Positions 1-10,859 of a stretch of DNA of 64,000 nucleotides are shown here, piece by piece. The notes under the pieces were generated by a model that was given only the letters and a program-made list of their open reading frames with translations, did not search any database and was not told the DNA's origin. The position numbers were made by a program, and so were the translations under genes. The DNA comes from Molanna angustata. Taxonomy: Eukaryota; Arthropoda; Insecta; Trichoptera; Molannidae. How positions within the stretch are numbered: the first letter of the stretch is position 1; the number at the start of each line of letters is the position of its first letter. The stretch spans positions 28,345,796 through 28,409,795 of the forward strand of contig OY754977.1 in assembly GCA_963576475.1 (NCBI GenBank). The letters run 5' to 3'.

Positions 1-660
1 TAGTAACATTTAGTATGAATAAAAATGTAATTTGATAAATTTCTATGTATGGAAAAGTTCAGTTATTTGATTTCATGTTATAATGTAAAGAGTTTGAACA
101 TAGAACTGATTAGCTTTCCATAAATAACAAAAAATTTCTTCATATGATATCACGTGTCAAAATTTTGAAAATGCTTTCGCGTCCTTTAAAACAAAATTTA
201 TCTGCTTTTATTAAAATATTTCATACAACATAAGCATTCTACACCATACTGCAATAATAGTTTGTCTATCTTAACATAAAAATATACTATCGATAGAAAA
301 TTTATTTTCCTGGTAGTAAAATTTAGTATGAATAAAAATGTATATAATAAGATAAATTTCTTATGTATGGAAAAGTTCAGTAATTTGATTTCATGTTATA
401 ATGTAAAGAGCTTGAACATCGAACTGATTAGCTTTCCATAAATAACAAAAATTTCTTCATATGATATTACGTGTCAAAATTGTCAAAATGCTCTAACGTC
501 CTTTAAAACAAAATTTATCTGCTTTTATTAAAATATTTCATACAACATTATAATTCTTCACCATACTGCATTAATAGTTTGTCTATCTTAACATGAAAAT
601 ATACTATCGTTAGAAAATTTATATTCTTGGTAGTAAAATTTAGAATGAATAAAATATTTC
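1..660. repeat. 313-317 bp tandem duplication
   Basis: Two full units start at 1 and 314, and the first ~30 bases of a third start at 631. All begin with TAGTAA(A/C)ATTTAG and share long stretches (the AAAGTTCAGT, CTGATTAGCTTTCC and GTTTGTCTATCTTAACAT segments). The units differ by scattered substitutions and small indels, so the duplication is not very recent. No coding potential is seen. The first unit may continue left of the window. Confidence 0.9.
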
Positions 661-767
661 ATTGTCAATATGTGTGGTGTGGAGAGTTTAGTGTTGGCCA
701 CAACCCACTCGTTTCTTTAGTAATAAAAAAATCCGTTATGTCTTGTTTTAACTTGTATTTTTTTATA

Positions 768-979
768 TTCCTTCTCGGGCAACTAACAGGTACTGTGTCA
801 AATATTAATTTAAAATGCTCCCAATAACAAGTTGTCACATTCTAGAGACTAAAGATATTGATCATCTCATAGATCCAGACTGAAAAAACACAATTAAAAT
901 CTGTGGCTCCATCGGGAATCGAACCCAGGACCATTGGATCAGAAGTCAGATACTGACCAACAGAACCACGAAGGCCGAC
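768..979 (-). mobile_element. tRNA-derived SINE, copy 1
   Basis: Read on the minus strand, the element starts at 979 with a tRNA-like head: GTCGGCCTTCGTGG, an A-box-like TGGTTCTGTTGGTCA and a B box GGTTCGATTCC near 905-930. A ~130-bp tail then runs to 768. The same layout occurs at 25462-25672 and 60411-60560, and a tail-only piece at 56111-56209. The shared tail carries AACTAACAGG, CACCCAATAACAA-like and CAGATCCAGACTGAAAA blocks (plus-strand reading). Pol III promoter boxes plus dispersion define a SINE; the family name is not known to me. Confidence 0.85.
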
Positions 980-1413
980 AATGTAGTTAAGGTGCTAAGT
1001 ATGTATAATTTTTTAGTCCCTGTGTGGTTTGTCTAGTGTTATGTATATGGGTTATGGTTCAGTTAACTAGCATAGTATGGAGATTCAAATATTGACTCGC
1101 GATTTTATTAATGTACAAAAAGTGTATTCAATATTCCTTCTTCACTAGATTTGTACCCTGTAAAGAGTTCCTAGTGGGGCCCAAAGCGTCCACGAGAGAT
1201 CCCGCAAACCCTGGACAAAAAGTTCACTAATTAAGTGGCATAGTAAATAAGGGGGGGGGGGGCTAGGGTGAATTTGCGGTGCCCTAAAATCGAGTGATAC
1301 GGACGAGGGAAGGAAAACCCTGACAGAAAACTAAGACATGGTATCATACGAAAACGAAAGAAGGAAAAGGTAATCCTCTCTCTTCTTGAACGATTACGTA
1401 ACCAAAAAATTAA
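980..1413. other. Unassigned stretch with poly-G
   Basis: No gene or repeat family recognised. It contains a G run at 1250-1262 and a locally less AT-rich block around 1160-1300. Confidence 0.5.
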
Positions 1414-1653
1414 ATTCGATGGTTAGGGCACGTTCAGGGAATGGAGGAAGACCGAAACCCAAAGAAAATTCTCGACACACGACTGGATGGGAGACGAGGT
1501 GTGAGGAGATCCAAGTTGAGGTGGATAGACCGTATACAGGAAGATTTACAGAGGGTTGGCGTTGTAAGCTGGAGAGCGCAGGCGATGGACCGATCACGGT
1601 GGCGGAAAATAATGGAGGAGGCTAAGGCTCACAATGGGCTGCAGCTCCAATAA
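1414..1653 (+). pseudogene. LINE reverse-transcriptase C-terminus fragment
   Basis: An open stretch of about 80 codons encodes IRWLGHVQGMEEDRNPKK, then RSKLRWIDRIQEDLQRVGV and WRKIMEEAKAHNGL before a stop at 1653. This is the zinc-poor tail typical of arthropod non-LTR retrotransposon polyproteins (WLGHV.RM.EDR.PKK, GRPKLRW, WR.I..EAK). The upstream frame is closed by a stop at 1411, so only the last piece survives; the methionine at 1441 is not a real start. A related but more damaged copy lies on the other strand at 23225-23530. Confidence 0.8.
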
Positions 1654-2380
1654 TCATGATGATAAAGATCTCCTGAATATAAACTTGTTAAAAAAAATGT
1701 ATGAAACGTATTAAATCACAATTGCTTTGGTATTTTACAAAAAAGGTATTCCAAATTACGGATCCGAAATCTGCAAAATATTTTCTCCAGATTTATACCT
1801 GAACTCGTTTGCTATTCAAATAATGAATGTGAATGAAGTACCTACTCGTCTTTGTGATTTTTTTAACCCGTTTTGTAAACTGCGTTCATGAATGTGAATG
1901 TGCGTTCATGCGTTTTTGAATGTGCTATTTATTACTGTTGATTGAGACCCATAAAATTTAGTTACTGTTATCGTTGCGAAAAATAGCCATGTTACAATGA
2001 ATTCTTTCGTGATTTTTATAATATTCAAGGAGTGATATTGAACGGTTAGGTTTTTATCTTATAAATTTGTAAATAATCTGAAAACATAGAATACGTAAAA
2101 AAATTAAATTAATTGCATGTTTGTTTTTTTAATAATTCGAGATCAATTTTAGGCAAACATCTTAAAAAATAGCCAAGGTTGATCTAACAGTTCTTTAAAG
2201 GGAATAATTGTAACAATATTCGAGCCTGAGTATTAAGACCGTCAGAGAGCTGCTCTATACAGCCCGAAATATAGAAAAAAGTTTGATTAGCGGGCCCCCT
2301 CAGTAGGTTTTGGATTCTTAGTCGTGGTAGTATGAAATGTGCTTGGTAGCAGTCCTTGTGTTGTCTGGTGAGCAGCTAAT
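1654..2380. other. Unassigned AT-rich stretch
   Basis: No coding signal or repeat structure recognised on either strand apart from short duplications of the TGAATGTG motif around 1825-1925. Confidence 0.5.
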
Positions 2381-2790
2381 TCGGGGATATTTTGTCCAAT
2401 ACCTTCACCAAACAAAGGGGAGTCCACCAGGGATGTGTTCTGTCCCCCATCCTGTATGGCGAGCAAATTATGAGACGGGCATTAGAAAACTGGGAGAAAG
2501 GCATCAAAGTTGGTGGTCAAATAATAAGCAACCTTCGATTTGCAGATGTCACCACACTACAGACAGAAAATGAAGCAGATATGACAGAACTGATCGAACG
2601 GGTGGAGAGAGAAAGCCGAATGTATGGGTTGGAAATAAATAGAAGCAAAACCAAACTCATGATTATGGACAGGGCAAATCTCCTACAGCTATCGGAAAGA
2701 CTGCAAGGTTAAGGACTGTTAAGACTGTTAAGGACTTTGTATAGCTATACCTAGAACACATGGTCACCATCAAAAATCAAACGTGCGCGC
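2380..2790 (+). pseudogene. LINE reverse-transcriptase fragment with mutated catalytic site
   Basis: The frame from 2380 reads FTKQRGVHQGCVLSPILYG (RT motif B region, QGCVLSP), then SNLRFADVTTL, where the catalytic FADD is FADV, then GLEINRSKTKLMIMDR, a typical post-catalytic block. After the stop at 2712 the sequence still resembles KTVKDFVYLG in a shifted frame. Both ends are truncated. The second aspartate of the metal-binding pair is lost, so this copy cannot encode an active polymerase. It is probably from the same broad LINE group as the fragment at 1414 but is a separate insertion, because the order along the DNA is reversed. Confidence 0.85.
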
Positions 2791-3689
2791 ACTTCGAGAG
2801 ATAGATACGTACTGTCGGGTTTGTTGATGTTTGTTGTTAAGGACACCAAATGGTGTAAACCAATCAGCAAACACTATTCTACTAATACATTTACATGCGT
2901 ATATAGGTACTATGTATTTTTTTGTTTATGTATAGAATTGGCACTTTAAAAAAAATCAAACTTTACCGGCAACCATTGAGTGTGGGTTGATTTTATGGTT
3001 CTCGCTATAATCCTCATGTTCTTGTTTAGCTCAACATCAATCTAACCACAGTGAGCGCTCTTTCTCCACATTGGGGAACAATGCTCTGCTGAGCTATATA
3101 TCAAAGCCATTGCTGATGTACGTTATGTTTTCGCTTTACTTCCCCACGACGATCCTGCAAGTTTGTTTACAATGTAATTTCTGGAATTAATCATTGGGGA
3201 ATTATTCCCTCCGTATGAGCTCTGTATGTCAGGGTTCTATCTATTTTCACACCCAGTTATTTTGGGTCTTTCTCGTTTGGGATCCTCTCACCACAAATCT
3301 GCAATTTCAATTACCTTTCTGATTTTTTGTTTTTCAGATTTAAAGCTTATGCGACTGTTATCTTCGGGTTCGAACGCAAATGCTTATTCTCTAGGTATTT
3401 TCGAAAGTTTCTTAATGCAGCATTCAATCTCGACTCCTACTCCACCAGTACCACATAGTTTGCATATAAAATGAACTTTCTGGATTTTGTATTTGGGTTG
3501 TCTGCCGTGTAGGTGCTGATCCCTGTGGTTGTTCTTTTTGTGTAATTTTTGTGCCACTCTCTCTAACTTCCAACAATAATTTTATTCTTCTATTATGCAG
3601 AGTGCTTTTTAGCAGTGAAAAAAAATATTTTCTGTATTTGAAGGTCCTCGCAGGGAAAGAAATGTGGACACAAGAAATGAAGATATTTT
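2791..3689. other. Unassigned stretch
   Basis: No gene recognised. Short frames exist on both strands but have no family motifs. Confidence 0.45.
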
Positions 3690-3985
3690 TTGGCCACATG
3701 AGAAGAATGAATGAAGGATGCCTGACGAAGTAAATATATGTACAAAGCCGATAGGAATGGAACAAGAGGTCGGCTTCGTCTAAAAAAGGATGGCATGACT
3801 GGTGTGAACGATATACTAAAAGAGAGAATAAAAATGTAAGAACCTTCAACAATAGACTAGCACGTATAAGACGATGCACTTTTGATGAGGCGATGGATGC
3901 ATGTCAAGCTAGAAAAAGATGGTGATGTGTTCTCTCTGCCTACCCCGTGAGGGACATGGAGTGCTGTATGTGTGTAATTTAATAA
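3690..3985 (+). pseudogene. RTE-like LINE 3' end, copy 1
   Basis: Broken frames spell FGHMRRMNEGCLTK, KKGWHDW and RRCTFDEAMDACQARKRW, then SAYPVRDME. The end has the CTGCCTACCCCGTGAGGGAC block found in all copies of this family here (25012, 36655, 55004, 58775). Stops and frameshifts make it a fossil. The family normally ends in SAYP.G..A followed by a GTAT-rich tail; here the tail is short (TGTATGTGTG). The RTE assignment rests on the short-repeat tail and general resemblance, not a phylogeny. Confidence 0.8.
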
Positions 3986-3989
3986 TGTT

Positions 3990-5035
3990 GAATATAAATT
4001 TTCAGTAAATATTTATATTGGATTATTTTTTTATGTAGGTATTGTATGTTGTAGATATATTTGTAGAAGCTCACTTTACAGTTTGATCTTTACCTACGTT
4101 TGATACAACCACAGTGGTTTCTAAAAGAGATTACAGGATAAAGTTTCCTACCCACTATGACCGAACAGACCCAAATATTTATTCGTTTGTAAGAAAGGTG
4201 GCTAAATGTTTGTATTTTATATTGCTGGGATTTGAATAGGAAATTAATGTTGTATGGGTATAAGAAATTTGCTGATTACTGGTGTACAAAAGATGTTTAG
4301 GTTATGGTCCGCTTTAAGGCAAAAATATAACCGACATCAAGTATAAATATGTTAGTTGTTTAAGTGATTGGATTTCGACTTTTGAGTTGAACGGGTGTGC
4401 TTGGCACCAATTCAAATAGAACTCGAAATACAAGTAGAAAATCCCTTTGATAATGGACAGTGCTATCTGTTGGAAACGTTGGGTGTTAAACATGTTTAAT
4501 TATTAGAAGCTTACTAAAGAAAAGTCGGCATTTCTTAAAAATACACATAGTTACATATGTGAAGTGTGTAATTTGGAAAACTTACATAGAATTAAAAAAT
4601 AATTTGTATTTGTTGAATTTAGAATGATTTTTATAAAATGGTCGTTTCCAAAACTTTGGGATGAAATGAGCTAATGTTTAAAATTATTTTTATGAATAAA
4701 ACCATCCAGGGACTTAAACAAACAAATCATCAAAATCGGTTCAGCCGTTTAGGAGTTTAGTGACATACACACGTACAGATTAATTATATATATTAAGATA
4801 AGGAAAAATATTTAATAAAATCTTAGGAAGATCGTATTAATTCCAAAACTACTTTGCTTTGGTATATATGTTTCACAAATTTGTGAATATTACATTAAGA
4901 TTTTTTTTTGAGACAAAGCTTTTATTCGCTTTGGGTCTATGGGAAAATGAAAAAAATGCATTTTAGTCCCTTTTAGGATTTCATCCATATGCAAAATATT
5001 TAAATCAGCTACGGAAAACATTAAACATTTTATAT
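3990..5035. other. Unassigned stretch with a transposon-tail motif
   Basis: Mostly unassigned. The segment around 4720-4800 (AAAATCGGTTCAGCCGTTT, then TAGTGACATACACACG and a TATATATTAAGATA end) has the look of a transposon tail common in insect genomes; family not determined. Confidence 0.45.
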
Positions 5036-5170
5036 TTCAATGAACATTGAATATTTCATTGAACATTGAATATTTCATTGAACATTGAATATTTCATTGA
5101 ACATTGAATATTTCATTGAACATTGAATATTTCATTGAACATTAAATATTTCATTGAACATTGAATATTT
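5036..5170. repeat. 19-bp tandem repeat
   Basis: About seven head-to-tail copies of ATTGAACATTGAATATTTC with one substitution (ATTAAAT) in a late unit. It ends next to the dispersed-repeat copy that starts at 5193. Confidence 0.95.
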
Positions 5171-5192
5171 CTTTTTATTGACAAACTTTTTT

Positions 5193-5625
5193 AACATCTC
5201 AATAGAGACGAAGTTGGGATATTATAGAAGAACCAGGAACCCAAGGCACCTAAAGGGCTTACGACCTGTCATCGGTTGGTTTACGTGATCACTTTATGCG
5301 CTTGCGCAACGTTCATCAATAAAATTATGCCTTCTTAGTGTTCCCTTATCAATGTATTTTTTTTAAAGTTCTATATATTTGAATAATGTGTAACAATTTA
5401 CCTACTTGAAAATAAGGAATTATAATACTATTGCCATCTATGAAGTAACTGAGAAACCTTTTTTGTAACGCCATCTATTGAGAAATTCGTTTATTAGTAA
5501 ACAAAGAATTTTCAAAAAAAATGTTAAATAAAGTTGGTCCATAAAATATTATTTGACTCCCGACAGGGAAAAAATCCAATGTTTGCAAATATGCAATAAA
5601 AAAAATATATTCGATTGAATATTTA
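5193..5625. mobile_element. Dispersed repeat family X, copy 1
   Basis: It starts at AACATCTCAATAGAGACGAA and continues through a GCGCTTGCGCAACGTTCA block, a GCCATCTATGA block and TTTGACTCCCGACAGG near 5550. The same order recurs at 28157-28640; partial pieces occur at 27137-27160, 33350-33421 and 40262-40547. There is no open frame and no clear terminal inverted repeat in this copy. Class is unknown; it behaves as a non-autonomous element. Confidence 0.75.
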
Positions 5626-5639
5626 ATTGAATACGGTAA

Positions 5640-6081
5640 GAGAAGGTTAGAATATAATGTACCTAAATTGCTTAATATGATGCCGGCATCTATTAAGAAA
5701 TGCAAAAATAATGTTAAAAGGCTTGTCAAGGAATGGCTATTGAGGTGTGGATTTATATATAATTATATATAATTATATATAATTAAGATCACAAACGATT
5801 TTACTTTTTTCTCATTTCATTTATTTTTATTATTTTAAATACATAACTTTTGTAACATAGGAAGGAGTGTGTGTTTGTTTGGGAGATCATCTTTGTGTGA
5901 CATTTGTATGTCTCTTTTTACTGTAATGTTGTTTGTTATTTTTAAAGTATAGGTACATAGATATTGTCTTGAGAACACGCCGATAAGTCTAGAAATTAGA
6001 CTTGGCGTGACTTAGAATCATTGTTTTTTTTCTTTTTGTACTATCTTATGTTTTTTATTATTTTTCAATAAAAAAAAAAAA
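5640..6081 (+). mobile_element. LINE 3' end with poly-A
   Basis: The frame near 5640-5750 encodes a closing block like RLEYNVPKLLNMMPASIKKC and WLLRCGFIYN, as seen at the C-terminus of arthropod non-LTR polyproteins. A 3'UTR of about 320 bp follows with a hairpin at 5976-6009 (arms CACGCC..AAGTCT and AGACTT..GGCGTG). It ends with AATAAA running into an A tract at 6068-6081. A microrepeat of TATATAATTA lies at 5755-5785. Confidence 0.75.
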
Positions 6082-6229
6082 AATTTTGCTCCATTGTTTC
6101 TTTGATAGTGATTTTTTTTCCAAATCTTGAAAAAGTCTAAATATTTGTGAATAATCCACATTATATACATTTATATATATCCAGAAAAATTTATTACGAT
6201 AAATAAGTATCATAATGATTTCATAATGA

Positions 6230-6690
6230 AAATTACAATGTTTTTCTAATTTCTTATGAATTCATTATGATGATCAAAATGCAATGCGAGATTACAATAC
6301 TACTTTAATTTCCAATGATTTCACAATGAAGATTTATTTGCAATGCATGTATAAAATGCTATTTAAATTTCCAACGAAGATTTCAATGCAATGCAAGATT
6401 AAAATACTACTTCAATTTCCAATGATTTCACAATAAAGATTTATATACAATGCATGATTACAATCCTATTTCAATTTCCAATGAAGATTTCAATGCAATG
6501 CAAGATTAAAATACTACTTCAATTTCCAATGATTTCACAATAAAGATTTATATACAATGCATGATTACAATCCTATTTCAATTTCCAATGAAGATTTCAA
6601 TGCAATGCAAGATTAAAATACTACTTCAATTTCCAATGATTTCACAATAACGATTACAATGCAATGCAAGATTACAATGCTATGATATCA
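6230..6690. repeat. 107-bp tandem repeat
   Basis: The CAATGCAATGCAAG block recurs at 6384, 6491 and 6598, giving a 107-bp period. Each unit is itself two related halves built of CAATTTCCAATGA and GATTTCAATGCA words. About 3.5 units; the central ones are nearly identical and the outer ones degenerate. Confidence 0.9.
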
Positions 6691-7004
6691 CCATGAAGAT
6701 TTCATAATTTAATTTTTTTTTACTAAATGCTTGACGGTGTAAAAAATATAGACCAATTGAAATCGATATTTAAAACTAACAACATAAGATACAACATTTA
6801 TGTTTTTGTATCTGTTTGACGTATTATTGGTAATGATTAGATAAGAAGGAATTAAGATTATGTTATCTACTAAGTCACTCTTTCAATTTGTGGCATTAAA
6901 TTGAACGATTCGATTCATTGAACGAAATTCATCATCGCTTGGAGTGTTTTATTGAGACAATGAAACTATATACATAGGTACATTATAATATGTATGTTGA
7001 TAGA
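6691..7004. other. Unassigned stretch
   Basis: Nothing recognised. Confidence 0.5.
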
Positions 7005-7137
7005 TGCAAAATACCTCGGCACAGTAATTCCTAGTGAGGTCATTATTACATAATCACAATTTTTACACACACACAAAACAGTTACGCGTACACACACGAT
7101 GCCATGTATTGTAAAATAAATAAATAAATAAATATTT
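7005..7137 (+). mobile_element. LINE 3' terminus with conserved hairpin and AAAT tail
   Basis: A hairpin at 7013-7040 (ACCTCGGCACAG ... CCTAGTGAGGT) lies about 75 bp upstream of an AAATAAATAAATAAATA tail at 7111-7133. The hairpin matches the one repeated in the 90-bp satellite at 11534-14606 (as reverse complement) and those at 39152 and 45871. No coding part remains. Confidence 0.75.
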
Positions 7138-7754
7138 TATACATACATTTTGTACATTATCTCACCTTGAAAATTGTTTATTGACGCACTGAATACTTAG
7201 CAACTAGGTAGTTTTTTTTAATAAAGTTGTCTACTTGATAGTCGGACGTTCGCATGTTAAGTAGCTACCTATACGTGACCTAGGAACTCATTGATTACAA
7301 TTTGTATGCCGAAAACATTTTTTGTAGTTTCAATCTACGAATATTATTATCATTTAATTAATACATTATTTAAAGAATGAAAAATATATCTTGTAAAAAG
7401 TACATCTAATGTATAAAAATCTCGTGTCACAGTGTTTGTTGTCGAACTCCTCCGAAACGGCTTGACCGATTTTTATATTTTTTTGTGGATATTTGGTAGG
7501 TCTGAGAATAGGTTGTAGACTATTTTTTATACCCCTAGGTAATATGGGTGGCCCTCCCCAATTTTTTTTTTTTAGTTTTTTGACAATTTTTTTTTCTATT
7601 TTTTTATGAATTGGCACTGAACCCTAAATTTACACCCTTTTACCACTAACCCCTATTTTTTAATAGTGATATTACTATTTTTACTTTTATCCACATATGC
7701 GCAATAGGGTTACAAGATGGCAATTGAATAATCATTGCCGTACGATAAATTTTA

Positions 7755-8275
7755 ATTTATTTATATAACACTTTTTTGAACATACATAAAATTACATAGT
7801 ACAAATGGCGGACTTATTGCCTGGAGGCAATTGCTTCCAGTCAACCATCTGATATCAAAAGTACATAACACATTTTCGGCTTATACATAATAACACAATA
7901 ACACAACCAGTATAAGACAGCAAAACAAAAAGTGAGAAATTACACAAATTCAGAAAGGAGAGGAAAATCAGAAAGGGAAAGGAGAGGATGAGGAGCGAAC
8001 AAAAGGGATGGAAAGTGAAATTGGGATATATGTTCGTTATGGAATTGAGAGGAAGAGTAAGCATTTAAGATGAGATTTGAAAATTGGAAGTGATGTGCCA
8101 GTTCTAATATCAAATGCTAAATTTTTCCACAGCCGGGCAGCATGAATAGTGAAGGAAGATGAATAATAATCTGTAACGTGAGGTGGGACGGCAAGGGTTC
8201 TTTCTTCTCTAGACCGAAGTGGGAGTCCATGAGAGGCCAACGGTTGAAATCTTTCTTTCAGATATGCAGGGGCAT
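7755..8275 (-). mobile_element. Nested LINE 3' fragment (jockey/CR1-like)
   Basis: On the minus strand the frame ending at 8037 reads APAYLKERFQPLASHGLPLR, then FTIHAARLWKNLAFDIRTG and LPIFKSHLKC, a C-terminus typical of jockey/CR1-group polyproteins (ARLWN.LP..IR...SLP.FK..LK). A purine-rich 3'UTR follows to about 7755, with a TTGCCTGGAGGCAA hairpin near 7818. It abuts the helicase fragment at about 8275. Confidence 0.8.
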
Positions 8276-8722
8276 TTTATGTATTTAACCCAGTGAAAAC
8301 ACGATGGTGTGCCCAAATCTAAGCCATAAACAGACATAGTTTGGTCTTGTGACTTATTGATTGTCATTGCGAATACCAATCTATGTAATTGGAAATTGAA
8401 CGCGTTTTAATTCAATTACCACTTCTGTGGTAATCATTGGGATTCGTGATAGCAATACATTTTCGCCTCGGAACTTGCCATTCAAAATGCTGGTTTCGAC
8501 AATCATTCTTTTCATTTTTTTAATGACTAATCGCGTTCCATTGCACAGCCTTGGTGGGTTCAAATTCCGAAGATAAATAACCGGAGATCCAACTTTCAGT
8601 TGTAGATGGTGCGTTGACATGCCTGGCAAAACCAATGAGTTCAAATCTCTGCTGGATACAGCTTCGTTGACATCGTAAACTGTATCGATCGATCTGTATG
8701 ACACCAAGTCGCCTGGCATCAA
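8275..8722 (-). pseudogene. Helitron PIF1-like helicase C-terminal fragment
   Basis: Minus-strand translation gives LPGMSTHHLQLKVGSPVIYL, RNLNPPRLCNGTRLVIKKM, ILNGKFRGENVLLSRIPM and, after a frameshift near 8390, FAMTINKSQDQ. These are the C-terminal blocks of PIF1-type helicases found in Helitrons (LPGMP.H.L.LK.GSPV.LLRNL.P..GLCNGTR and AMTINKSQGQ). The Walker A region and Rep domain are absent. It is truncated at both ends and frameshifted. Confidence 0.9.
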
Positions 8723-8743
8723 CTATTGTATCTTGAAATTATT

Positions 8744-8792
8744 GATGGGGTCTATGACTGAAAGTATTCCTCTTTTAGTCATAGACCCCATC
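8744..8792. repeat. Short perfect inverted repeat
   Basis: GATGGGGTCTATGACT at 8744-8759 and its exact complement at 8777-8792 enclose a 17-base loop. It lies at the truncated 5' edge of the helicase fragment and may mark the rearrangement joint. Confidence 0.9.
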
Positions 8793-8899
8793 TCCACATA
8801 CTTACAATAAGTTATATTTTTATATTTTTTTATTTAATTACCAAATTATTCACTAGAAATAATTTATATGGCAAAACAACGTTTGCCGGGTCAGCTAGT

Positions 8900-9280
8900 A
8901 AACATATAATATATTCCATTTTATTTATTTATATAATTATACACTTATATCGTCCATATATCCATATAATATCTCGTAACAAAATATTACATAATATTTT
9001 ATTTAATATTACATTTTTTTCCCTTTATATACCAGATATTATACTATTGTAATAAACTGCCTCACTAGTTAAAAACCTATTCTATATGTCTTCTTAGTTT
9101 GCATTTTTGATTGGTTATTTATCAGGTGGTTGATTTTTTTATATTTAATCCATAAACGAGATTGTTTTTAATAAGATTGATGGATTTGACGGTAACTTTG
9201 TGGTAGTCCATGATTACAATAATAATGATGTAAATATGCACTTTGCTAAATACCACTTATTGAGAATAATTAAACACTAC
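8900..9280. other. Unassigned AT-rich stretch
   Basis: Nothing recognised between the Helitron end and the Penelope 3' region. Confidence 0.5.
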
Positions 9281-9905
9281 TAGTTTCGGGAGAGCACTCC
9301 TCCCATCGACGGGTGTATTATAACTAAATAATATTATTTACATACTACTGTGTCTACTATGTGTGTTGTGTTGATTGGTGGGGTGTAGGTGGGGTATTCG
9401 TTATTGTGATTGGTTGGAGAGAAGAATGAGGTACGGATAACGGGAAAATTGTCAATAATGGCGAAGAATTGGGGAATTTGGTGTTATTGATAAGTGGTTT
9501 ACCTAAATTGATGTTTCTGTGAATTTCTATTGTTTCTAAACTATTCATCAAATGACCTTTGTGTGTGACTTGGTGTAAGAGTTTAACTGTGTGGCTATGG
9601 AATGAGTGGTTGGTATCTATTATATGATTTGCGAATTCCGAGAAGTTGCTATTCATAATACATCGTCTATGTTCTTTAATCCTCGTATTAATGTTTCTAG
9701 AGGTTTGGCCAATGTACAATGAATCGCAGTCTCCACATGATATTTCATAAATTCCGCTTTTTTCTTTAAAATCTATTTTTGTTTTAGAATTGCAAAGTAA
9801 TTTACCGAGGTTATTATTTGTATAAAAGGCTGGTTTAATTGTTGTAGGCATATGTTTCGTTATTTTTGTGGATAATTTATCTATGTACAGAATTTTTCTC
9901 CATTT
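9270..9905 (-). pseudogene. Penelope-like element, GIY-YIG endonuclease end
   Basis: The minus-strand frame stops at 9357 and runs back at least to 9905. Counted from the internal methionine at 9851, residues 33-61 carry the nuclease core: SGIYEISCGDCDSLYIGQTS with GIY at 33-35, YIG at 46-48, and then NTRIKEHRR. A histidine-rich region (about 61-85) and ETIEIHRN with the likely metal-binding glutamate (about 106-109) follow. Upstream, KWRKILYIDKLSTKITKHMP resembles the linker after a Penelope RT. The RT itself is missing. A stem-loop with GAAAC lies 53-74 bases downstream of the stop. Confidence 0.88.
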
Positions 9906-9929
9906 TTGGTTTTCATTATTGTTTATTGG

Positions 9930-10030
9930 TGGATAACATGGCTACGTAGGGGAAACCAACTAAAAGGTTTTGCGTCCAATATACTCTTCGGTCTCAGGAA
10001 ACGGGAAAATATAAAGACTCGGGTTATTGA
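9930..10030 (-). pseudogene. LINE 3'UTR remnant
   Basis: The block containing CTACGTAGGGGAAACCA and ATATACTCTTC matches the 3'UTR of the LINE remnant at 26015-26530 (CTACGTAGGGGACACCA, TTATACTCTTCC). Too short to classify further. Confidence 0.6.
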
Positions 10031-10189
10031 TCCATTATCTTAATTACATAAAAAAAAAGAAAAAAAATTAAAAGGTTTTCTGCTAATCATCTATCGATCT
10101 ATATTTTAAGTAATTATCCTGCAAGGTGACGGTGCCTGCTTTCCGGGTCCTATATACTCCTCCAATTTGCTTTGTCCGAAGCTTCATCC

Positions 10190-10720
10190 TCGGTGATCTC
10201 ACATGATTCAGCATAGTCTATCCAGATCATGCCATTGGAGCTTTAGCTTTGCAATCTCTCATTGTCTCGGCAATATAATACTCATGGCTTCAGTGCCAGT
10301 ATAAACATATGGTCTTCTTTTGCCTTGAACAAACCACCTGAGCCGATTTTCTTGGAGTTTGTCCTCTATGTCATCTACGACAAGGCTACTTCGCACATAC
10401 CTACTCGTTGCATACTGTGACATGTCATGTTTTGTGATTCGATACCTGTCGCATCTTCATTTCGGCAACTTTGATGGTTTGGGTGTAGCGTTTAGTAGTT
10501 GCACAAGTCTCACTTCCATATGCTCACACAGGAATCACGCTCTTGTACACGAGACCCTTTATTTTGATTGGCATCTTTTTGTCGAATATGACACCATTTC
10601 ACTAGCGATCTTTAGTGGTGCATTATAAAACCCAGATATTTGTGATCTTCATAAGGGTGCACTATTTGGCCATCGGTCATAATAGGTTTCGGCTGTGCGT
10701 TTCCGATATTGCATTCCATA
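10190..10720 (-). pseudogene. LINE RT C-terminal remnant
   Basis: Minus-strand frames, broken by stops and shifts, spell ECNIGNAQPKPIMTDGQIVH, EDHKYLGF, FDKKMPIKIKGLVYKSVI, AYGSETCATTKRYTQTIKVA and EMKMRQV, then YVYTGTEAM. YLG.....KG..YK..V.P...YGSE.W...K.....+.V.EMKMLR is the usual thumb/C-terminal region of RTE- and R1-like arthropod LINEs. Heavily decayed. Confidence 0.75.
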
Positions 10721-10859
10721 TATTGAGTTTTCGCACTAATCCACCATTCCACACAATAACTTCACAATCAATCAATCAAACTTCAATGTGTTTAGTGGCT
10801 CATCGAACAAGAAAATGTAAGTTTGTTTAGTGAATAATAACATCCATATGATTCAATTA

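Larger units (their letters stand above)
7405..8898 (+). mobile_element. Helitron-like element, composite
   Basis: The left end is TC at 7405 (TCTAATGTATAAAAATCTCG) preceded by A. The right end is TTTGCCGGGTCAGCTAG at 8882-8898 followed by T. TC...CTAG between A and T is the Helitron signature, and the same 3' end occurs at 10932 and, mutated, near 29245. Inside lie a LINE fragment (7755-8275) and a Helitron helicase fragment (8275-8722), both reading on the minus strand. Autonomous Helitrons read their helicase towards the CTAG end, so this copy is rearranged. Confidence 0.75.

Noticed and set aside
1441..1653. 70-codon start-to-stop frame as an intact small protein
   Set aside because: The methionine is internal to a LINE polyprotein C-terminus; upstream residues IRWLGHV show the frame continues before it.
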